A stretch of 64,000 nucleotides of DNA from Comamonadaceae bacterium (GCA_027488115.1 JAIYCG010000014.1:1-64000), one strand, 5' to 3'. Positions 26,027-36,744 are shown, counted from the first letter of the stretch. The notes: generated from the sequence alone by a model not told the origin. Numbers and translations: made by a program.

Positions 26027-27493
26027 ATGAACACCAGTTTTCAAACAGCATCGGAGCAATCGCCCGGGCGATTTGGAAATGCACAAAGTCTATTGGGTCA
26101 CTTAGATGCCAATGTCATTTCCAACTTGATCACCACCACCGCCGACGTGGTGCTCGTGATGGACGAGAATGGCTTCATTGAAGACGCCGCATTTGCCAAC
26201 GAAGAGTTGCTGAAGATTGGTCGAGCCCATTGGATTGGCAAGCCATGGGGGCAAACAGTCACCGAGGAAAGCAAAAACAAAGTCAACGCCTTGCTCAAAG
26301 ACATGAGTGGCGGCAAGAGCACCAAATGGCGCCAACTCAACCAATCGGCTGAAAATGGCACCGACTTGCCCTTGTCCTATTCGGTTGTCACCGTGCCATC
26401 AGGCCAACAAGATGGCCGCGTTCGTGCCTTGGCCTTTGGCCGTGATCTGAGGCCCCAAGCAGCGCTTCAACAAAAAGTGCTCAACGCCCAACGCGCCATG
26501 GAGCGCGATTATTGGCACCTTAAAAACGTAGAAACCCGTTACCGCTTGTTGTTTCAGGTTTCGTCTGAGGCCATGCTGATTCTCAACGCAGACACTGAAA
26601 AGTTAGAAGACAGCAACCCTGCTGCTTTTGAGTTGTTGGGCGGCGATCTGCACAAATCTGGCTGGTCCATCGCCTCCGGTTTGGACAAAGCCAGTTCGGT
26701 CGCTTTCAGCAAAGCATTCGCTGAGCTTCTTGCCAGCGGCCAAACTGCGCCCATCAATTTGACCCTTCCGCAAGGAGGCATCAAAGTATTGGCCCATATT
26801 TCACTGTTTAGGCAAGAAAAGTCAGCTCACTTTCTCATTCGCCTTATTCCTAACCAGACGCGCCCGTCTTTGTCTGCCAACAACCAAACCCGACAGTTGT
26901 TGTCTGAGGTGATGGAGAGTGCGCCCGACGCCTTGGTTGTCACTGACACGAATGGCATGGTCCTGTCAGCCAATCGCTCCTTTTTGCAATTGGCCCAGGT
27001 CAGCAACGAGGCCCTGGTTCAAGGCGAGCCACTAGACCGATGGCTTGGTCGGGCTGGCGTCGAAATGAAGGTCCTGCTGTCAAACCTGAAACAGCGCGAT
27101 GTTGTCAGATTGTTTGCAACTCGCATGCGCGGAGATCTCGGCTCTGCCACTGAAGTTGAAATTTCTGCTGTGTCCGTCACCAGCGGTGAGCAACCTTGTT
27201 TGGGCTTCACCATCCGAGATATCAGCTTGCGTTTGGGCGCAGAAGCCAAATCCAGCAACGATGTGTTCCGCTCCAGGGGGCAAATGACCGAATTGGTAGG
27301 ACGTGTTCCTCTCAAAGACATTGTGAGCGAAACCACCGATCTGATTGAACAAATGTGCATCGAAGCCGCGTTGGAGCTCACTGGGGACAATCGCTCATCT
27401 GCCGCAGAAATGCTGGGCTTGTCGCGCCAAAGCTTGTACGTCAAACTGCGCCGTTTCGGCATCAACGTACCAGACAACGAGCCGGAAGTCTAA
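26027..27493 (+). CDS. ppsR: Transcriptional regulator PpsR/CrtJ (PAS-PAS-Fis HTH)
   Basis: PAS repeats; C-terminal CIEAALELTGDNRSSAAEMLGLSRQSLYVKLRRFGI. Confidence 0.95.
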   Translation: MNTSFQTASEQSPGRFGNAQSLLGHLDANVISNLITTTADVVLVMDENGFIEDAAFANEELLKIGRAHWIGKPWGQTVTEESKNKVNALLKDMSGGKSTKWRQLNQSAENGTDLPLSYSVVTVPSGQQDGRVRALAFGRDLRPQAALQQKVLNAQRAMERDYWHLKNVETRYRLLFQVSSEAMLILNADTEKLEDSNPAAFELLGGDLHKSGWSIASGLDKASSVAFSKAFAELLASGQTAPINLTLPQGGIKVLAHISLFRQEKSAHFLIRLIPNQTRPSLSANNQTRQLLSEVMESAPDALVVTDTNGMVLSANRSFLQLAQVSNEALVQGEPLDRWLGRAGVEMKVLLSNLKQRDVVRLFATRMRGDLGSATEVEISAVSVTSGEQPCLGFTIRDISLRLGAEAKSSNDVFRSRGQMTELVGRVPLKDIVSETTDLIEQMCIEAALELTGDNRSSAAEMLGLSRQSLYVKLRRFGINVPDNEPEV

Positions 27494-27553
27494 ACCGCAC
27501 CCAAGACATTGAGGCGCCTTGACCACGGCGCCGTCGGTGTAAACCATAGGATG

Positions 27554-27571
27554 TGTAAATTTAACTTGACA
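27554..27571. promoter_or_regulatory. Canonical PpsR/CrtJ box upstream of bchG
   Basis: TGTAAATTTAACTTGACA = TGT-N12-ACA. Confidence 0.75.
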
Positions 27572-27577
27572 CCCCAG

Positions 27578-27597
27578 TGTGTCATGAGTAAAACACA
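27578..27597. promoter_or_regulatory. Second PpsR/CrtJ box (two overlapping registers)
   Basis: TGTGTCATGAGTAAAACACA contains TGT-N12-ACA at 27578-27595 and 27580-27597. Confidence 0.7.
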
Positions 27598-27601
27598 TAC
27601 C

Positions 27602-28480
27602 ATGGCCCTCCCTCAACTGTCCGCAGTCACTGAGTTATTCAAACCCATCACTTGGTTTCCACCGATGTGGGCCTTCGCTTGCGGTGTGATCGCCTCTGGC
27701 GTGGCCATGGATGGCAAGTGGGTTTTGGCAGCCATAGGCGTTGCTTTGGCAGGCCCCTTCGTTTGCGCCACCAGCCAGGCGGTGAACGATTGGTTTGACC
27801 GCCATGTCGATGCCATCAACGAACCCCAACGCCCCATACCTTCGGGCCGCATGCCTGGCCGCTGGGGTCTTTACATCGCCATTCTGTGGACCTTGGTCTC
27901 TTTAGGGGTTGCCAGCCTTTTAGGCCCTTGGGGCTTTGGCGCTGCCGTGGTCGGCTTGATCTTGGCCTGGGCCTACAGCGCACCACCTTTTCGCTTCAAA
28001 GAAAACGGCTGGTGGGGCAATGCGGCTTGCGGCATCAGCTACGAAGGCATCGCTTGGACAACGGGGGCTGCAGTGATGGCAGGTGGGCAAATGCCCGACA
28101 AACGTTCTTTGTTGCTGGCACTTTTGTACAGCATCGGCACCCACGGCATCATGACTTTGAATGATTTCAAAGCGGTGCAAGGCGATCGCGAAATGGGCGT
28201 GCGATCGCTGCCCGTCCAACTGGGTGTTCAATCGGCTGCAGGCGTGGCCTGTTGGTTCATGGCCTTGCCGCAAGTCATCGTGATCATTTTGCTGTTTGCA
28301 TGGGGCTGTCCGTCGCAAGCCTTGGCAGTGACTGTCTTGCTGGGCGTTCAGCTTGTGATGATGGACTATTTTTTAACGCGGGTAATGCAACGCGCCCTCT
28401 GGTACAGCGGCTTTGGTGTGCCGTTTTTTGTGGCAGGGATGATGGTCAGTGCCTTCGCCCTGCGCGGTTTACTTTCATAA
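27602..28480 (+). CDS. bchG: Bacteriochlorophyll synthase
   Basis: SQAVNDWFDRHVDAINEPQRPIPSGRMP; HGIMTLNDFKAVQGDREMGVRSLPVQLG. Confidence 0.96.
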   Translation: MALPQLSAVTELFKPITWFPPMWAFACGVIASGVAMDGKWVLAAIGVALAGPFVCATSQAVNDWFDRHVDAINEPQRPIPSGRMPGRWGLYIAILWTLVSLGVASLLGPWGFGAAVVGLILAWAYSAPPFRFKENGWWGNAACGISYEGIAWTTGAAVMAGGQMPDKRSLLLALLYSIGTHGIMTLNDFKAVQGDREMGVRSLPVQLGVQSAAGVACWFMALPQVIVIILLFAWGCPSQALAVTVLLGVQLVMMDYFLTRVMQRALWYSGFGVPFFVAGMMVSAFALRGLLS

Positions 28481-28489
28481 GGTGATGAC

Positions 28490-29698
28490 ATGAGCTCTAT
28501 CGAAACTTTCGATGTGGTGGTGGTAGGCGGTGGTCCTGCAGGTGCTACAGCCGCTCACACGTTGGCCCAGCGGGGACATTCTGTTTTGCTATTGGACAGA
28601 GCAGGTCGCATCAAACCATGTGGCGGTGCGATCCCGCCTAGGTTGATCAAAGACTATGACATTCCAGACCATCTGTTGGTGGCCAAGGCGCAATCTGCAC
28701 GCATGATTGCACCCAGCAACCACGGCGTTGATATTCCCATCGACAACGGTTTTGTGGGCATGGTGGATCGCGCAGAATTTGACGAATGGTTGCGCGAGCG
28801 TGCCGCAAGTGCAGGCGCTGTGAGGCGCATTGGCACCTTTGAAAAACTAACCCGCGACACAGACGGTGTAAGCATCTTGCATTTTGAAGCACGTGAGCAT
28901 CAGCAACGGGGCGCCGGCAAGCCCGCCATGGTCAAGGCCCGCACCATCATTGGGGCAGATGGCGCCAAATCACAAGTGGCAAGGCATGCGGGCGTCACGG
29001 GTGCCGCAGAAACTCAGTACGTTTTTGCGTACCACGAGATTGTGAAGGCCCCAGAAGTAAAGCCAGCTGGCTATGACGGTACACGCTGCGATGTGTATTA
29101 CCAAGGTAAATTGTCACCTGACTTTTACGGTTGGGTGTTTCCCCATGGCAACACCTTGAGCATTGGCACAGGCAGTGCCGACAAAGGTTTTTCGCTGCGC
29201 AATGCGGTGAGCGAATTGCGCAAAGCATCCGGTCTGGGTGACAGCGAAGTGCTCAGGCGCGAAGGTGCACCTTTGCCCATGAAACCTTTGAAAAAATGGG
29301 ACAACGGCCGTGATGTCGTGTTGGCGGGAGATGCAGCAGGCGTGGTTGCCCCCGCTTCAGGTGAAGGCATTTACTACGCCATGTACAGCGGTGAGTTAGC
29401 GGCTCACGCGGTTGAAAAAGTGTTGCACACAGGCGATGCCAAAAATTTACAGATGGCGCGCAAACAATTTATGAAAGAGCACCGCACGGTGTTCACGGTG
29501 CTGGGCATCATGCAATGGTTCTGGTACAGCACTGAAAAGCGGCGCGAGCGCTTTGTCAAAATTTGCGAAGACCGCGATGTGCAGCAACTCACGTTTGAGT
29601 CTTACATGAATAAAAAATTGGTACGCAAAAAACCCATGGCGCACGTGCGTATTTTCTTCAAAGACATGGCGCACTTGTTGGGCATGGCGAAAGTGTGA
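28490..29698 (+). CDS. bchP: Geranylgeranyl diphosphate/bacteriochlorophyllide reductase
   Basis: FDVVVVGGGPAGATAAHTLAQRGHSVLLLDRAGRIKPCGGAIPPRL. Confidence 0.96.
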   Translation: MSSIETFDVVVVGGGPAGATAAHTLAQRGHSVLLLDRAGRIKPCGGAIPPRLIKDYDIPDHLLVAKAQSARMIAPSNHGVDIPIDNGFVGMVDRAEFDEWLRERAASAGAVRRIGTFEKLTRDTDGVSILHFEAREHQQRGAGKPAMVKARTIIGADGAKSQVARHAGVTGAAETQYVFAYHEIVKAPEVKPAGYDGTRCDVYYQGKLSPDFYGWVFPHGNTLSIGTGSADKGFSLRNAVSELRKASGLGDSEVLRREGAPLPMKPLKKWDNGRDVVLAGDAAGVVAPASGEGIYYAMYSGELAAHAVEKVLHTGDAKNLQMARKQFMKEHRTVFTVLGIMQWFWYSTEKRRERFVKICEDRDVQQLTFESYMNKKLVRKKPMAHVRIFFKDMAHLLGMAKV

Positions 29699-29982
29699 GC
29701 CTCGAAGACATTTATCAAACCCCTTGGGTGGTTGACATCGCCATTGGTTTTATTCTGATCGAGACTGCCGCCTTGTGGGCCTTTCACCGAATCACCGGTC
29801 GTGGTTTGGCTATTCAAGATTTTTTACTCACTGTGCTCTCGGGCTTGTCACTCATGCTTGCTCTGCGTTGTGCGCTAACACCCGGACTTTGGCCCGGTAT
29901 GGCCTTGTTTCTCATCACAGCGGGCCTCGCTCATGGGGCTGATTTAAGAGCACGAGCCAAAGCCAAGCAAGATGGTCATTGA
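29695..29982 (+). CDS. Small multi-TM protein of unknown function, GTG start
   Basis: GTGA overlap with bchP stop; 95 aa, three hydrophobic segments; overlaps start of bciA by 11 nt. Confidence 0.75.
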   Translation: MSLEDIYQTPWVVDIAIGFILIETAALWAFHRITGRGLAIQDFLLTVLSGLSLMLALRCALTPGLWPGMALFLITAGLAHGADLRARAKAKQDGH

Positions 29983-30991
29983 CGCCCCATCAGACCCTCC
30001 AAAGCGCCAGCGTGTCTTGGTCCTGGGTGCAACGGGCACCATTGGGCAAGCAAGCGTCAAGTCTTTGCTGAAAGAAGGCCACGAGGTGGTGTGCTTCATT
30101 CGCGCCAAAGCTGGCGTCAATGGCAAACTGAGCTTGCAAGATTGGCAGGCCAAATTGCCAGGCGCTGTTTTTCGCACAGGCGATGTGACCCACTTAAATT
30201 CCTTAACCCGTGATGGGTTTGCAGGCGAGCAATTTGACACGATTCTGTCTTGCTTGGCGTCTCGCACCGGCAACCCCCAAGATGCCTGGGCCATTGACCA
30301 TGCAGCCCACATGTTGGCCTTGAAAGTGGCGCAGGGCGCTGGCGTGAAACACTTTGTGCTGCTCTCGGCCATCTGCGTCCAAAAACCTTTGCTTACTTTT
30401 CAACATGCCAAGCTGGCTTTTGAAGACGCCTTGGTGAAGTCGGGCATGGGCTATGCCATCGTCAGGCCCACCGCATTTTTCAAATCGCTGTGCGGTCAAA
30501 TTGAAAGGGTGCGCAAAGGCAAACCCTTTTTGCTGTTTGGCGACGGTCAACTGACCGCTTGCAAGCCCATCAGCGACCACGATCTGGGCAATTACTTGGC
30601 GCAGTGCGTCAGCGACCCTGCTTTGCGCAACCGAATCTTGCCCATTGGTGGGCCCGATCCGGCCATCACGCCTTTGCAACAAGGCGAGTATCTTTTTGCA
30701 TTGCTCGGCAAAACACCTCGATACAGCCATGTGCCGGTCAAGATGATGGATGTGATCATCGGCACTTTGTCTTTTTTGGGCCGCTTCATGCCGTCATTGG
30801 CCAACAAAGCTGAACTGGCTCGAATTGGCCGTTACTACGCCACCGAGTCAATGCTGGTCTGGGACGAATCGCAAGGCCGCTACGACGCCGATGCCACGCC
30901 TTCTACAGGGCAAGACACCCTGTGGGATTGCTACCGAGCCTTGGTCAGTGGAAAGATCACTCTAGAACGCGGCGATCACGCGGTTTTTTGA
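29972..30991 (+). CDS. bciA: Divinyl (bacterio)chlorophyllide a 8-vinyl reductase, NADPH type
   Basis: RVLVLGATGTIGQASVKSLLKEGHEVVCFIR; SAICVQKPLLTFQHAKLAFEDAL; IVRPTAFFKSLCGQIERVRKGKPF. Confidence 0.9.
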   Translation: MVIDAPSDPPKRQRVLVLGATGTIGQASVKSLLKEGHEVVCFIRAKAGVNGKLSLQDWQAKLPGAVFRTGDVTHLNSLTRDGFAGEQFDTILSCLASRTGNPQDAWAIDHAAHMLALKVAQGAGVKHFVLLSAICVQKPLLTFQHAKLAFEDALVKSGMGYAIVRPTAFFKSLCGQIERVRKGKPFLLFGDGQLTACKPISDHDLGNYLAQCVSDPALRNRILPIGGPDPAITPLQQGEYLFALLGKTPRYSHVPVKMMDVIIGTLSFLGRFMPSLANKAELARIGRYYATESMLVWDESQGRYDADATPSTGQDTLWDCYRALVSGKITLERGDHAVF

Positions 30992-31009
30992 GTCTGTCAA
31001 GGACAGACT
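30991..31009 (+). repeat. Short perfect hairpin between bciA and uvrA
   Basis: AGTCTGTC-AAG-GACAGACT. Confidence 0.7.
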
Positions 31010-31036
31010 TGACTTCTTTAGCGATAATCGAGGGTT

Positions 31037-34000
31037 TTGTCTGGCACCTCGATTTTGAACGCACCCCACGCCCCCGCAAGTCTCACTGAACTGGAAACGG
31101 CCAGGGAAAAAGTTCGCCAGCTAGAAGCCGATTTGGCAAAAGCCAGAAAAGCGGCTGGAATCAGTTCAAAAGATACCCCACAAGATGGGGCCTATTTGGC
31201 CAGCGCCCTGCGCCAAACGCACATCAGCGTGCGCGGTGCCCGCACCCACAATCTCAAAAACATTGACCTCGACATCCCCCGCAACCAGCTGGTGGTCATC
31301 ACAGGCTTAAGTGGATCGGGCAAGTCGAGCTTGGCCTTTGACACCTTGTATGCCGAAGGTCAGCGCCGATATGTTGAAAGCTTGTCGGCTTATGCCCGCC
31401 AGTTTTTGCAACTCATGGACAAGCCCGATGTCGATTTGATTGAGGGCCTTTCGCCTGCCATTTCCATCGAGCAAAAAGCCACCAGTCACAACCCGCGCTC
31501 CACCGTTGGCACCGTGACTGAAATTCACGACTACTTGCGTTTGCTGTTTGCACGCGCTGGCACGCCTTACTGTCCTGATCACAACTTGGCGTTGCAAGCC
31601 CAAACCGTGAGCCAGATGGTTGACGCCGTTTTAGAGTTGCCAGAAGACACTCGCCTCATGATCGTGGCACCCATTGCGCGCGAACGCAAAGGCGAATTTG
31701 AGAAAGTCTTCGAGCAAATGCAGGCTCTGGGCTATGTGCGCTTTCGCATCAATGGTCAAACCTATGAGGTGGAAGATTTGCCCACCCTCAAGAAGACCGA
31801 AAAGCACGACATCGATGTGGTGGTTGACCGACTGAAAATTCGCCATGAAGCTGAAGCGCCTGCACGCGATGCATTGCGCCAGCGCATTGCCGAGAGTTTT
31901 GAAGCCGCTCTGCGCTTGGCCGAGCAACGTTCCGTGGCGGTAGAAATGGACACGGGCAAGGAATACCTGTTCAACGCCAAATTTTCATGCCCAGTTTGCC
32001 ACTATGCCATTGCTGAGCTCGAGCCACGATTGTTCTCTTTCAACTCCCCCATGGGCGCTTGCACCACCTGCGATGGCTTGGGTACCACCGAAGTTTTTGA
32101 CATCGACCGCGTGGTGGCATTTCCCAGTCTGAGTTTGGCAAGTGGCGCCATCAAGGGCTGGGACAGGCGCAATGGCTTTTACTTCAGCATGCTGGAAAGC
32201 TTGGCCAAGCATTACGCATTTGATGTGGAAGCACCCTTCGAATCTCTGCCAGATGCAGTGCGCCACAGCATTTTGTGGGGCTCGGGCGAAGAACACATCA
32301 AATTCAGTTACATCATGGAGTCGGGTGCATCTAAGGGCAAAAAGGTGTCTAAAAAGCACCCCTTCGAAGGCATCATTCCCAACCTCACGCGCAGGTACAA
32401 AGAAACCGATTCCAGCGTGGTTCGCGAAGACTTGGCGCGCATGCGCAGTCACCATGCTTGCTCAGATTGCAAGGGCACTCGTTTGCGCCGCGAAGCTCGT
32501 CATGTGCGTGTGGGCGAGGGCCCACAAGCGCGTGCTATTTACGAAGTGAGCCACGTTACTTTAGGCGAAGCCCAGACCTATTTTCAAAGTTTGAAACTGC
32601 GTGGCGCCAAAGCCGAAATTGCCGACAAAGTAGTGTCTGAAATTGGCTCCCGCTTGAAGTTCTTGAACGATGTGGGTCTGAATTATTTAAGCCTCGACCG
32701 CAGTGCCGACACCCTCTCGGGCGGCGAAGCGCAGCGCATTCGCTTGGCCAGCCAAATTGGCTCAGGCCTCACGGGTGTGATGTATGTGCTGGACGAGCCC
32801 AGCATTGGTTTGCACCAACGCGACAACGATCGCCTGATTGGCACGCTCCAACATTTGCGCGACATTGGCAACAGTGTGTTGGTGGTGGAGCATGACGAAG
32901 ACATGATTCGCATTGCCGACCATGTGATTGACATGGGCCCTGGCGCTGGCGTGCATGGAGGTCGTGTGATGGCACAAGGCACTTGCAATGATATTTTGCA
33001 AGCACCTGATTCATTGACGGGCCAGTATTTGTCGGGGCGCAAAGCCATTGAAGTGCCGGCCAAGCGGCATGCACCCAGCAAAGACTTTATTGAAATTGTG
33101 GGTGCTCAAGGACACAATTTAAAAAATGTACGAGCGGCCTTTCCCGTCGGTCTTTTAACTTGCGTCACAGGCGTATCGGGTTCAGGCAAGTCCACCTTGG
33201 TCAACGAGACTTTGTACACCGCTGCTGCGCGCAGCATCCACCGTGCGCACGATGAGCCTGCTGCCCACGAAGATATTTTGGGTCTCTACCATTTCGACAA
33301 GGTGATCAACGTTGACCAGTCTCCCATTGGCCGCACACCCCGCAGCAACCCGGCCACTTACACAGGCTTGTTCACACACATTCGCGACCTCATGACCGAG
33401 GTGCCGGCTGCGCGCGAACGCGGTTACGGTCCAGGTCGCTTCAGCTTCAATGTGAACGCATCCAATGGCGGTGGTCGGTGTGAAGCATGCCAAGGCGACG
33501 GTATGGTCAAAGTTGAAATGCACTTCTTGCCTGACGTTTATGTGCCTTGCGACGTGTGCCACGGCCAACGCTACAACCGCGAGACTTTGGAGATTTTGTA
33601 CAAAGGCAAAAACATTGCACAAATGCTCGACATGACGGTAGAGGCGGCGTTTGAGTTTTTCAATGCGGTGCCTGCCATTGCTCGAAAACTGCAAACCTTG
33701 CTCGATGTAGGTTTGAGCTACATCCGATTAGGCCAAGCCGCCACCACCTTGTCGGGTGGTGAAGCACAGCGTGTGAAATTGGCACTGGAATTGTCCAAGC
33801 GTGACACGGGCCGTACGCTTTATATTTTGGACGAGCCCACGACAGGTTTGCACTTTGCAGACATTGCCTTGTTGCTCAAAGTCTTGCACCAACTGCGCGA
33901 TGCGGGCAACACCATCGTGGTCATTGAGCACAACCTGGATGTGATCAAAACAGCCGATTGGTTGATCGACATGGGCCCCGAAGGTGGCTCAGGGGGTGGC

Positions 34001-34090
34001 ACAGTGGTGGGTGTAGGCACCCCCGAATCACTGGCGCAGAACCCTGCCAGCTTTACAGGACGCTACTTAAAACGTTTGCTTGAAAAATAA
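31037..34090 (+). CDS. uvrA: Excinuclease ABC subunit UvrA (TTG start proposed)
   Basis: [60 protein letters not shown]. Confidence 0.98.
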   Translation: MSGTSILNAPHAPASLTELETAREKVRQLEADLAKARKAAGISSKDTPQDGAYLASALRQTHISVRGARTHNLKNIDLDIPRNQLVVITGLSGSGKSSLAFDTLYAEGQRRYVESLSAYARQFLQLMDKPDVDLIEGLSPAISIEQKATSHNPRSTVGTVTEIHDYLRLLFARAGTPYCPDHNLALQAQTVSQMVDAVLELPEDTRLMIVAPIARERKGEFEKVFEQMQALGYVRFRINGQTYEVEDLPTLKKTEKHDIDVVVDRLKIRHEAEAPARDALRQRIAESFEAALRLAEQRSVAVEMDTGKEYLFNAKFSCPVCHYAIAELEPRLFSFNSPMGACTTCDGLGTTEVFDIDRVVAFPSLSLASGAIKGWDRRNGFYFSMLESLAKHYAFDVEAPFESLPDAVRHSILWGSGEEHIKFSYIMESGASKGKKVSKKHPFEGIIPNLTRRYKETDSSVVREDLARMRSHHACSDCKGTRLRREARHVRVGEGPQARAIYEVSHVTLGEAQTYFQSLKLRGAKAEIADKVVSEIGSRLKFLNDVGLNYLSLDRSADTLSGGEAQRIRLASQIGSGLTGVMYVLDEPSIGLHQRDNDRLIGTLQHLRDIGNSVLVVEHDEDMIRIADHVIDMGPGAGVHGGRVMAQGTCNDILQAPDSLTGQYLSGRKAIEVPAKRHAPSKDFIEIVGAQGHNLKNVRAAFPVGLLTCVTGVSGSGKSTLVNETLYTAAARSIHRAHDEPAAHEDILGLYHFDKVINVDQSPIGRTPRSNPATYTGLFTHIRDLMTEVPAARERGYGPGRFSFNVNASNGGGRCEACQGDGMVKVEMHFLPDVYVPCDVCHGQRYNRETLEILYKGKNIAQMLDMTVEAAFEFFNAVPAIARKLQTLLDVGLSYIRLGQAATTLSGGEAQRVKLALELSKRDTGRTLYILDEPTTGLHFADIALLLKVLHQLRDAGNTIVVIEHNLDVIKTADWLIDMGPEGGSGGGTVVGVGTPESLAQNPASFTGRYLKRLLEK

Positions 34091-34933
34091 TCAAGCCTGC
34101 GCGGCTGCTTTGAGAAGATCGCGCGTCCGCAAAGCTTCATGGCGGGCCGCTTGCGCAAAATCAACGCCCGATGACGCATACAATATAGCGCGCGAAGAAC
34201 TCACAACGACAGCGCCAGTGGTCGCGCCATTGCTTTGTCGGTAACCTGCCTTGATGGTAGCCTCTGCATCGCCGCCTTGGGCACCAACACCCGGAATGAG
34301 CAAGGGCAAGGTGGGCGCCAAACTTCGCACTCGCTCAATTTCAGCAGGATAGGTGGCACCCACCACCAAACCCAATTGACCATTCAAGTTCCAGGGACCC
34401 TGCGCTAGCTTTGCAATGTGCTCGTAAAGCAAAGGCTGGCCTTCCACAGATGCCAAACGTTGGTTTTGCAAATCATCACCACCAGGGTTGGAGGTACGGC
34501 AGAGCAAAAAAGCACCTTTGCCGTGGTATTTCAAATAGGGTTGCAAAGAGTCAAAGCCCATGAAGGGTGACAAAGTGACTGCATCCGCGTCATAACGCTC
34601 AAACGCTTCTTTGGCATATTGCTCGGCCGTAGAGCCAATGTCACCTCGCTTGGCGTCCAAAATGACCGGTACATGCGGCGCACTGCGGCGCATGTGTGCC
34701 ATGAGTTTTTCCAATTGGTCTTCGGCGCGGTGCGCGGCAAAGTAAGCAATTTGGGGCTTGAAGGCAATGGCCAAGTCGGCCGTGGCATCAACAATTTGCG
34801 CGCAAAAGTCATAAATTTTGCTAGCGTCGCCCTTCATGCCAGCGGGAAACTTACTGGGCTCGGGGTCGAGACCCACACACAAGAGGGAGCCGTTTTGGCG
34901 CTCAGCGCTTTGCAGTTGTTCTAAGAAGGTCAT
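34091..34933 (-). CDS. pyrF: Orotidine 5'-phosphate decarboxylase (type 2)
   Basis: [35 protein letters not shown]. Confidence 0.96.
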   Translation of the reverse strand: MTFLEQLQSAERQNGSLLCVGLDPEPSKFPAGMKGDASKIYDFCAQIVDATADLAIAFKPQIAYFAAHRAEDQLEKLMAHMRRSAPHVPVILDAKRGDIGSTAEQYAKEAFERYDADAVTLSPFMGFDSLQPYLKYHGKGAFLLCRTSNPGGDDLQNQRLASVEGQPLLYEHIAKLAQGPWNLNGQLGLVVGATYPAEIERVRSLAPTLPLLIPGVGAQGGDAEATIKAGYRQSNGATTGAVVVSSSRAILYASSGVDFAQAARHEALRTRDLLKAAAQA

Positions 34934-35008
34934 GGCTCGATTTTAAAGGCTCAAGTGGCAAGACCCAATCTCACAAGCTTATCGGTCATTTGGCACTAAG
35001 ATCCCCCC

Positions 35009-35905
35009 ATGCATTCACTGACAACACGACAATGGGTGGTCTTGGCGCTCTTAACTGTGGTTTGGGGGCTCAATTGGCCTGTGATGAAGTTAGGCGTCAC
35101 GGGCTTTCCACCCCTGACATTTCGGATGCTGTGCTTGCTCATTGGCACCCCCGTTTTGGGGCTTGGCCTTTTGGCTATGAAGGTGCCTTTTCGAATTCCC
35201 AAGCAGTACTGGCGTGAATTGTTGGTGCTGGCCATTTTTAACATGTTCATTTGGCATGCCTTGATCATCTTGGCCGTGCAGTATTTGTCCAGTGGCAGAT
35301 CGGCCATTTTGGGGTACACCATGCCTATCTTTTCGGCCTTGATTGGCGCTTTTGTATTTCACAATCAACTGAGCAAGCGTGCTTGGGGTGGCGTTGCCGC
35401 TGCAGCATTAGGCGTTGTTCTTTTGCTTTGGCACGAATTGGCCAATCTGACTGGCAAGCCTGTGGGCGTGTTGTTGGCCTTGGTCGCTGCCAGCACTTGG
35501 GCGCTTGGTACACAAATGCTACGCCGAACCACAATCCCTTTGCCAACGCTCACCTTGTCGTTTTGGATGACGGCCATGACCACCGTGGTGATGGTTGTTT
35601 TGGCCTTTGTTTTTGAATCAGATCGCTGGCAAGAACCCACGCCCACGCATTGGGTCTCTATTCTTTACAACGCTTTGTTGGTGTTCGGGTTTGCTCATTC
35701 CGCCTGGTTTTATTTGGCCCGTGGTTTACCGCCAGTGGCCTCCACCTTGAGCGTCATGATGATCCCCATTTTGGGGGTGTTCAGCGGGGCATGGGCTTTG
35801 AATGAAATACTTCATTGGCAAGATTGGGCGGCCATGGGCCTGATGGTCGTTTCAATTGCCAGTGTGCTGTGGCCATCGCAAGCCGCCAAACCTGAAGCAG
35901 CTTAG
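35009..35905 (+). CDS. EamA/DMT-family transporter
   Basis: 10-TM pattern, VVWGLNWPVMKLGV. Confidence 0.9.
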   Translation: MHSLTTRQWVVLALLTVVWGLNWPVMKLGVTGFPPLTFRMLCLLIGTPVLGLGLLAMKVPFRIPKQYWRELLVLAIFNMFIWHALIILAVQYLSSGRSAILGYTMPIFSALIGAFVFHNQLSKRAWGGVAAAALGVVLLLWHELANLTGKPVGVLLALVAASTWALGTQMLRRTTIPLPTLTLSFWMTAMTTVVMVVLAFVFESDRWQEPTPTHWVSILYNALLVFGFAHSAWFYLARGLPPVASTLSVMMIPILGVFSGAWALNEILHWQDWAAMGLMVVSIASVLWPSQAAKPEAA

Positions 35906-36741
35906 GCGCTGTTTGGCTGCATCAAACTGGCAGCCCAACACAAGTCGGCCCAAGCCTTGGCTTTGTCTGCTTGGTTGCGCAGCAAGTAAGCTGGCGGATA
36001 GGTTACCACCACAGGAATGCCCTTGAAACTTTGCACTTGTGAGCGCAACTTGCCTAACGGCTCTGAACTTTGCAACAAGGCCAGCGCAGCCGTTCTGCCC
36101 ATGGCCAAAATCACTTTGGGTTGAACCAACTCAACTTGACGCGCCAAATAAGTGGCGCAATGCGACACCTCGACTTGACTGGCATTGCGACCCACTGGCG
36201 TGCGGCATTTCAAGGCATGCGTTAAATAAACTTGCTCCCTCGTGAGGCTGAGTGCCTTCAACATATTGTCTAGCAATTGGCCTGCCGGTCCTGCAAAACT
36301 TCGCGCCTCTTTGTCCTCATCGTCGCCAGGCGCATCGCCCACAATCATCCAATCGGCTGCAGCCAAACCTTCGCCCAAAATGGCTTGCTGGCGAGATTGG
36401 CTGAGGCCACAGCCTGTGCAAGAAGCCACAGCCGTCTGAATTTGTACCCAGTCCATGCGGGCAATGCCTTCTGGCAAATTCGAAATGTCCACAATGGGGA
36501 CTGACAGCAATTGGGATGCACTGGCTGCAGATGTGGCAGCAGGTTTTGCAGCAGTCTTGTGAACTGGTGAAGCGACAGGCTCTACAAGCTTGACATCAGA
36601 GGACGCCACGTCAGACAAGGCGCGTGTTGTTGGCGGCATCCAAACTCGCACACCCATTTCCGCTAGCATGGCGCGCTGGCGGTCGTCCAATTCAAAATGG
36701 GTGGCGTTGTCGTCCACCGGGACACTTGTTTCTTCAGTCAT
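35902..36741 (-). CDS. Uracil-DNA glycosylase superfamily (type 4/5-like)
   Basis: CTGCGLSQSRQQAILGEG, VGDAPGDDEDKEARSFAGPAGQLLDNML, LTHALKCRTP. Confidence 0.88.
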   Translation of the reverse strand: MTEETSVPVDDNATHFELDDRQRAMLAEMGVRVWMPPTTRALSDVASSDVKLVEPVASPVHKTAAKPAATSAASASQLLSVPIVDISNLPEGIARMDWVQIQTAVASCTGCGLSQSRQQAILGEGLAAADWMIVGDAPGDDEDKEARSFAGPAGQLLDNMLKALSLTREQVYLTHALKCRTPVGRNASQVEVSHCATYLARQVELVQPKVILAMGRTAALALLQSSEPLGKLRSQVQSFKGIPVVVTYPPAYLLRNQADKAKAWADLCWAASLMQPNSA

Positions 36742-36744
36742 TGC

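Noticed and set aside
30991-31009. SOS/LexA box for uvrA
   Set aside because: CTGT and ACAG are only 5 bp apart, not 8; does not match the LexA consensus
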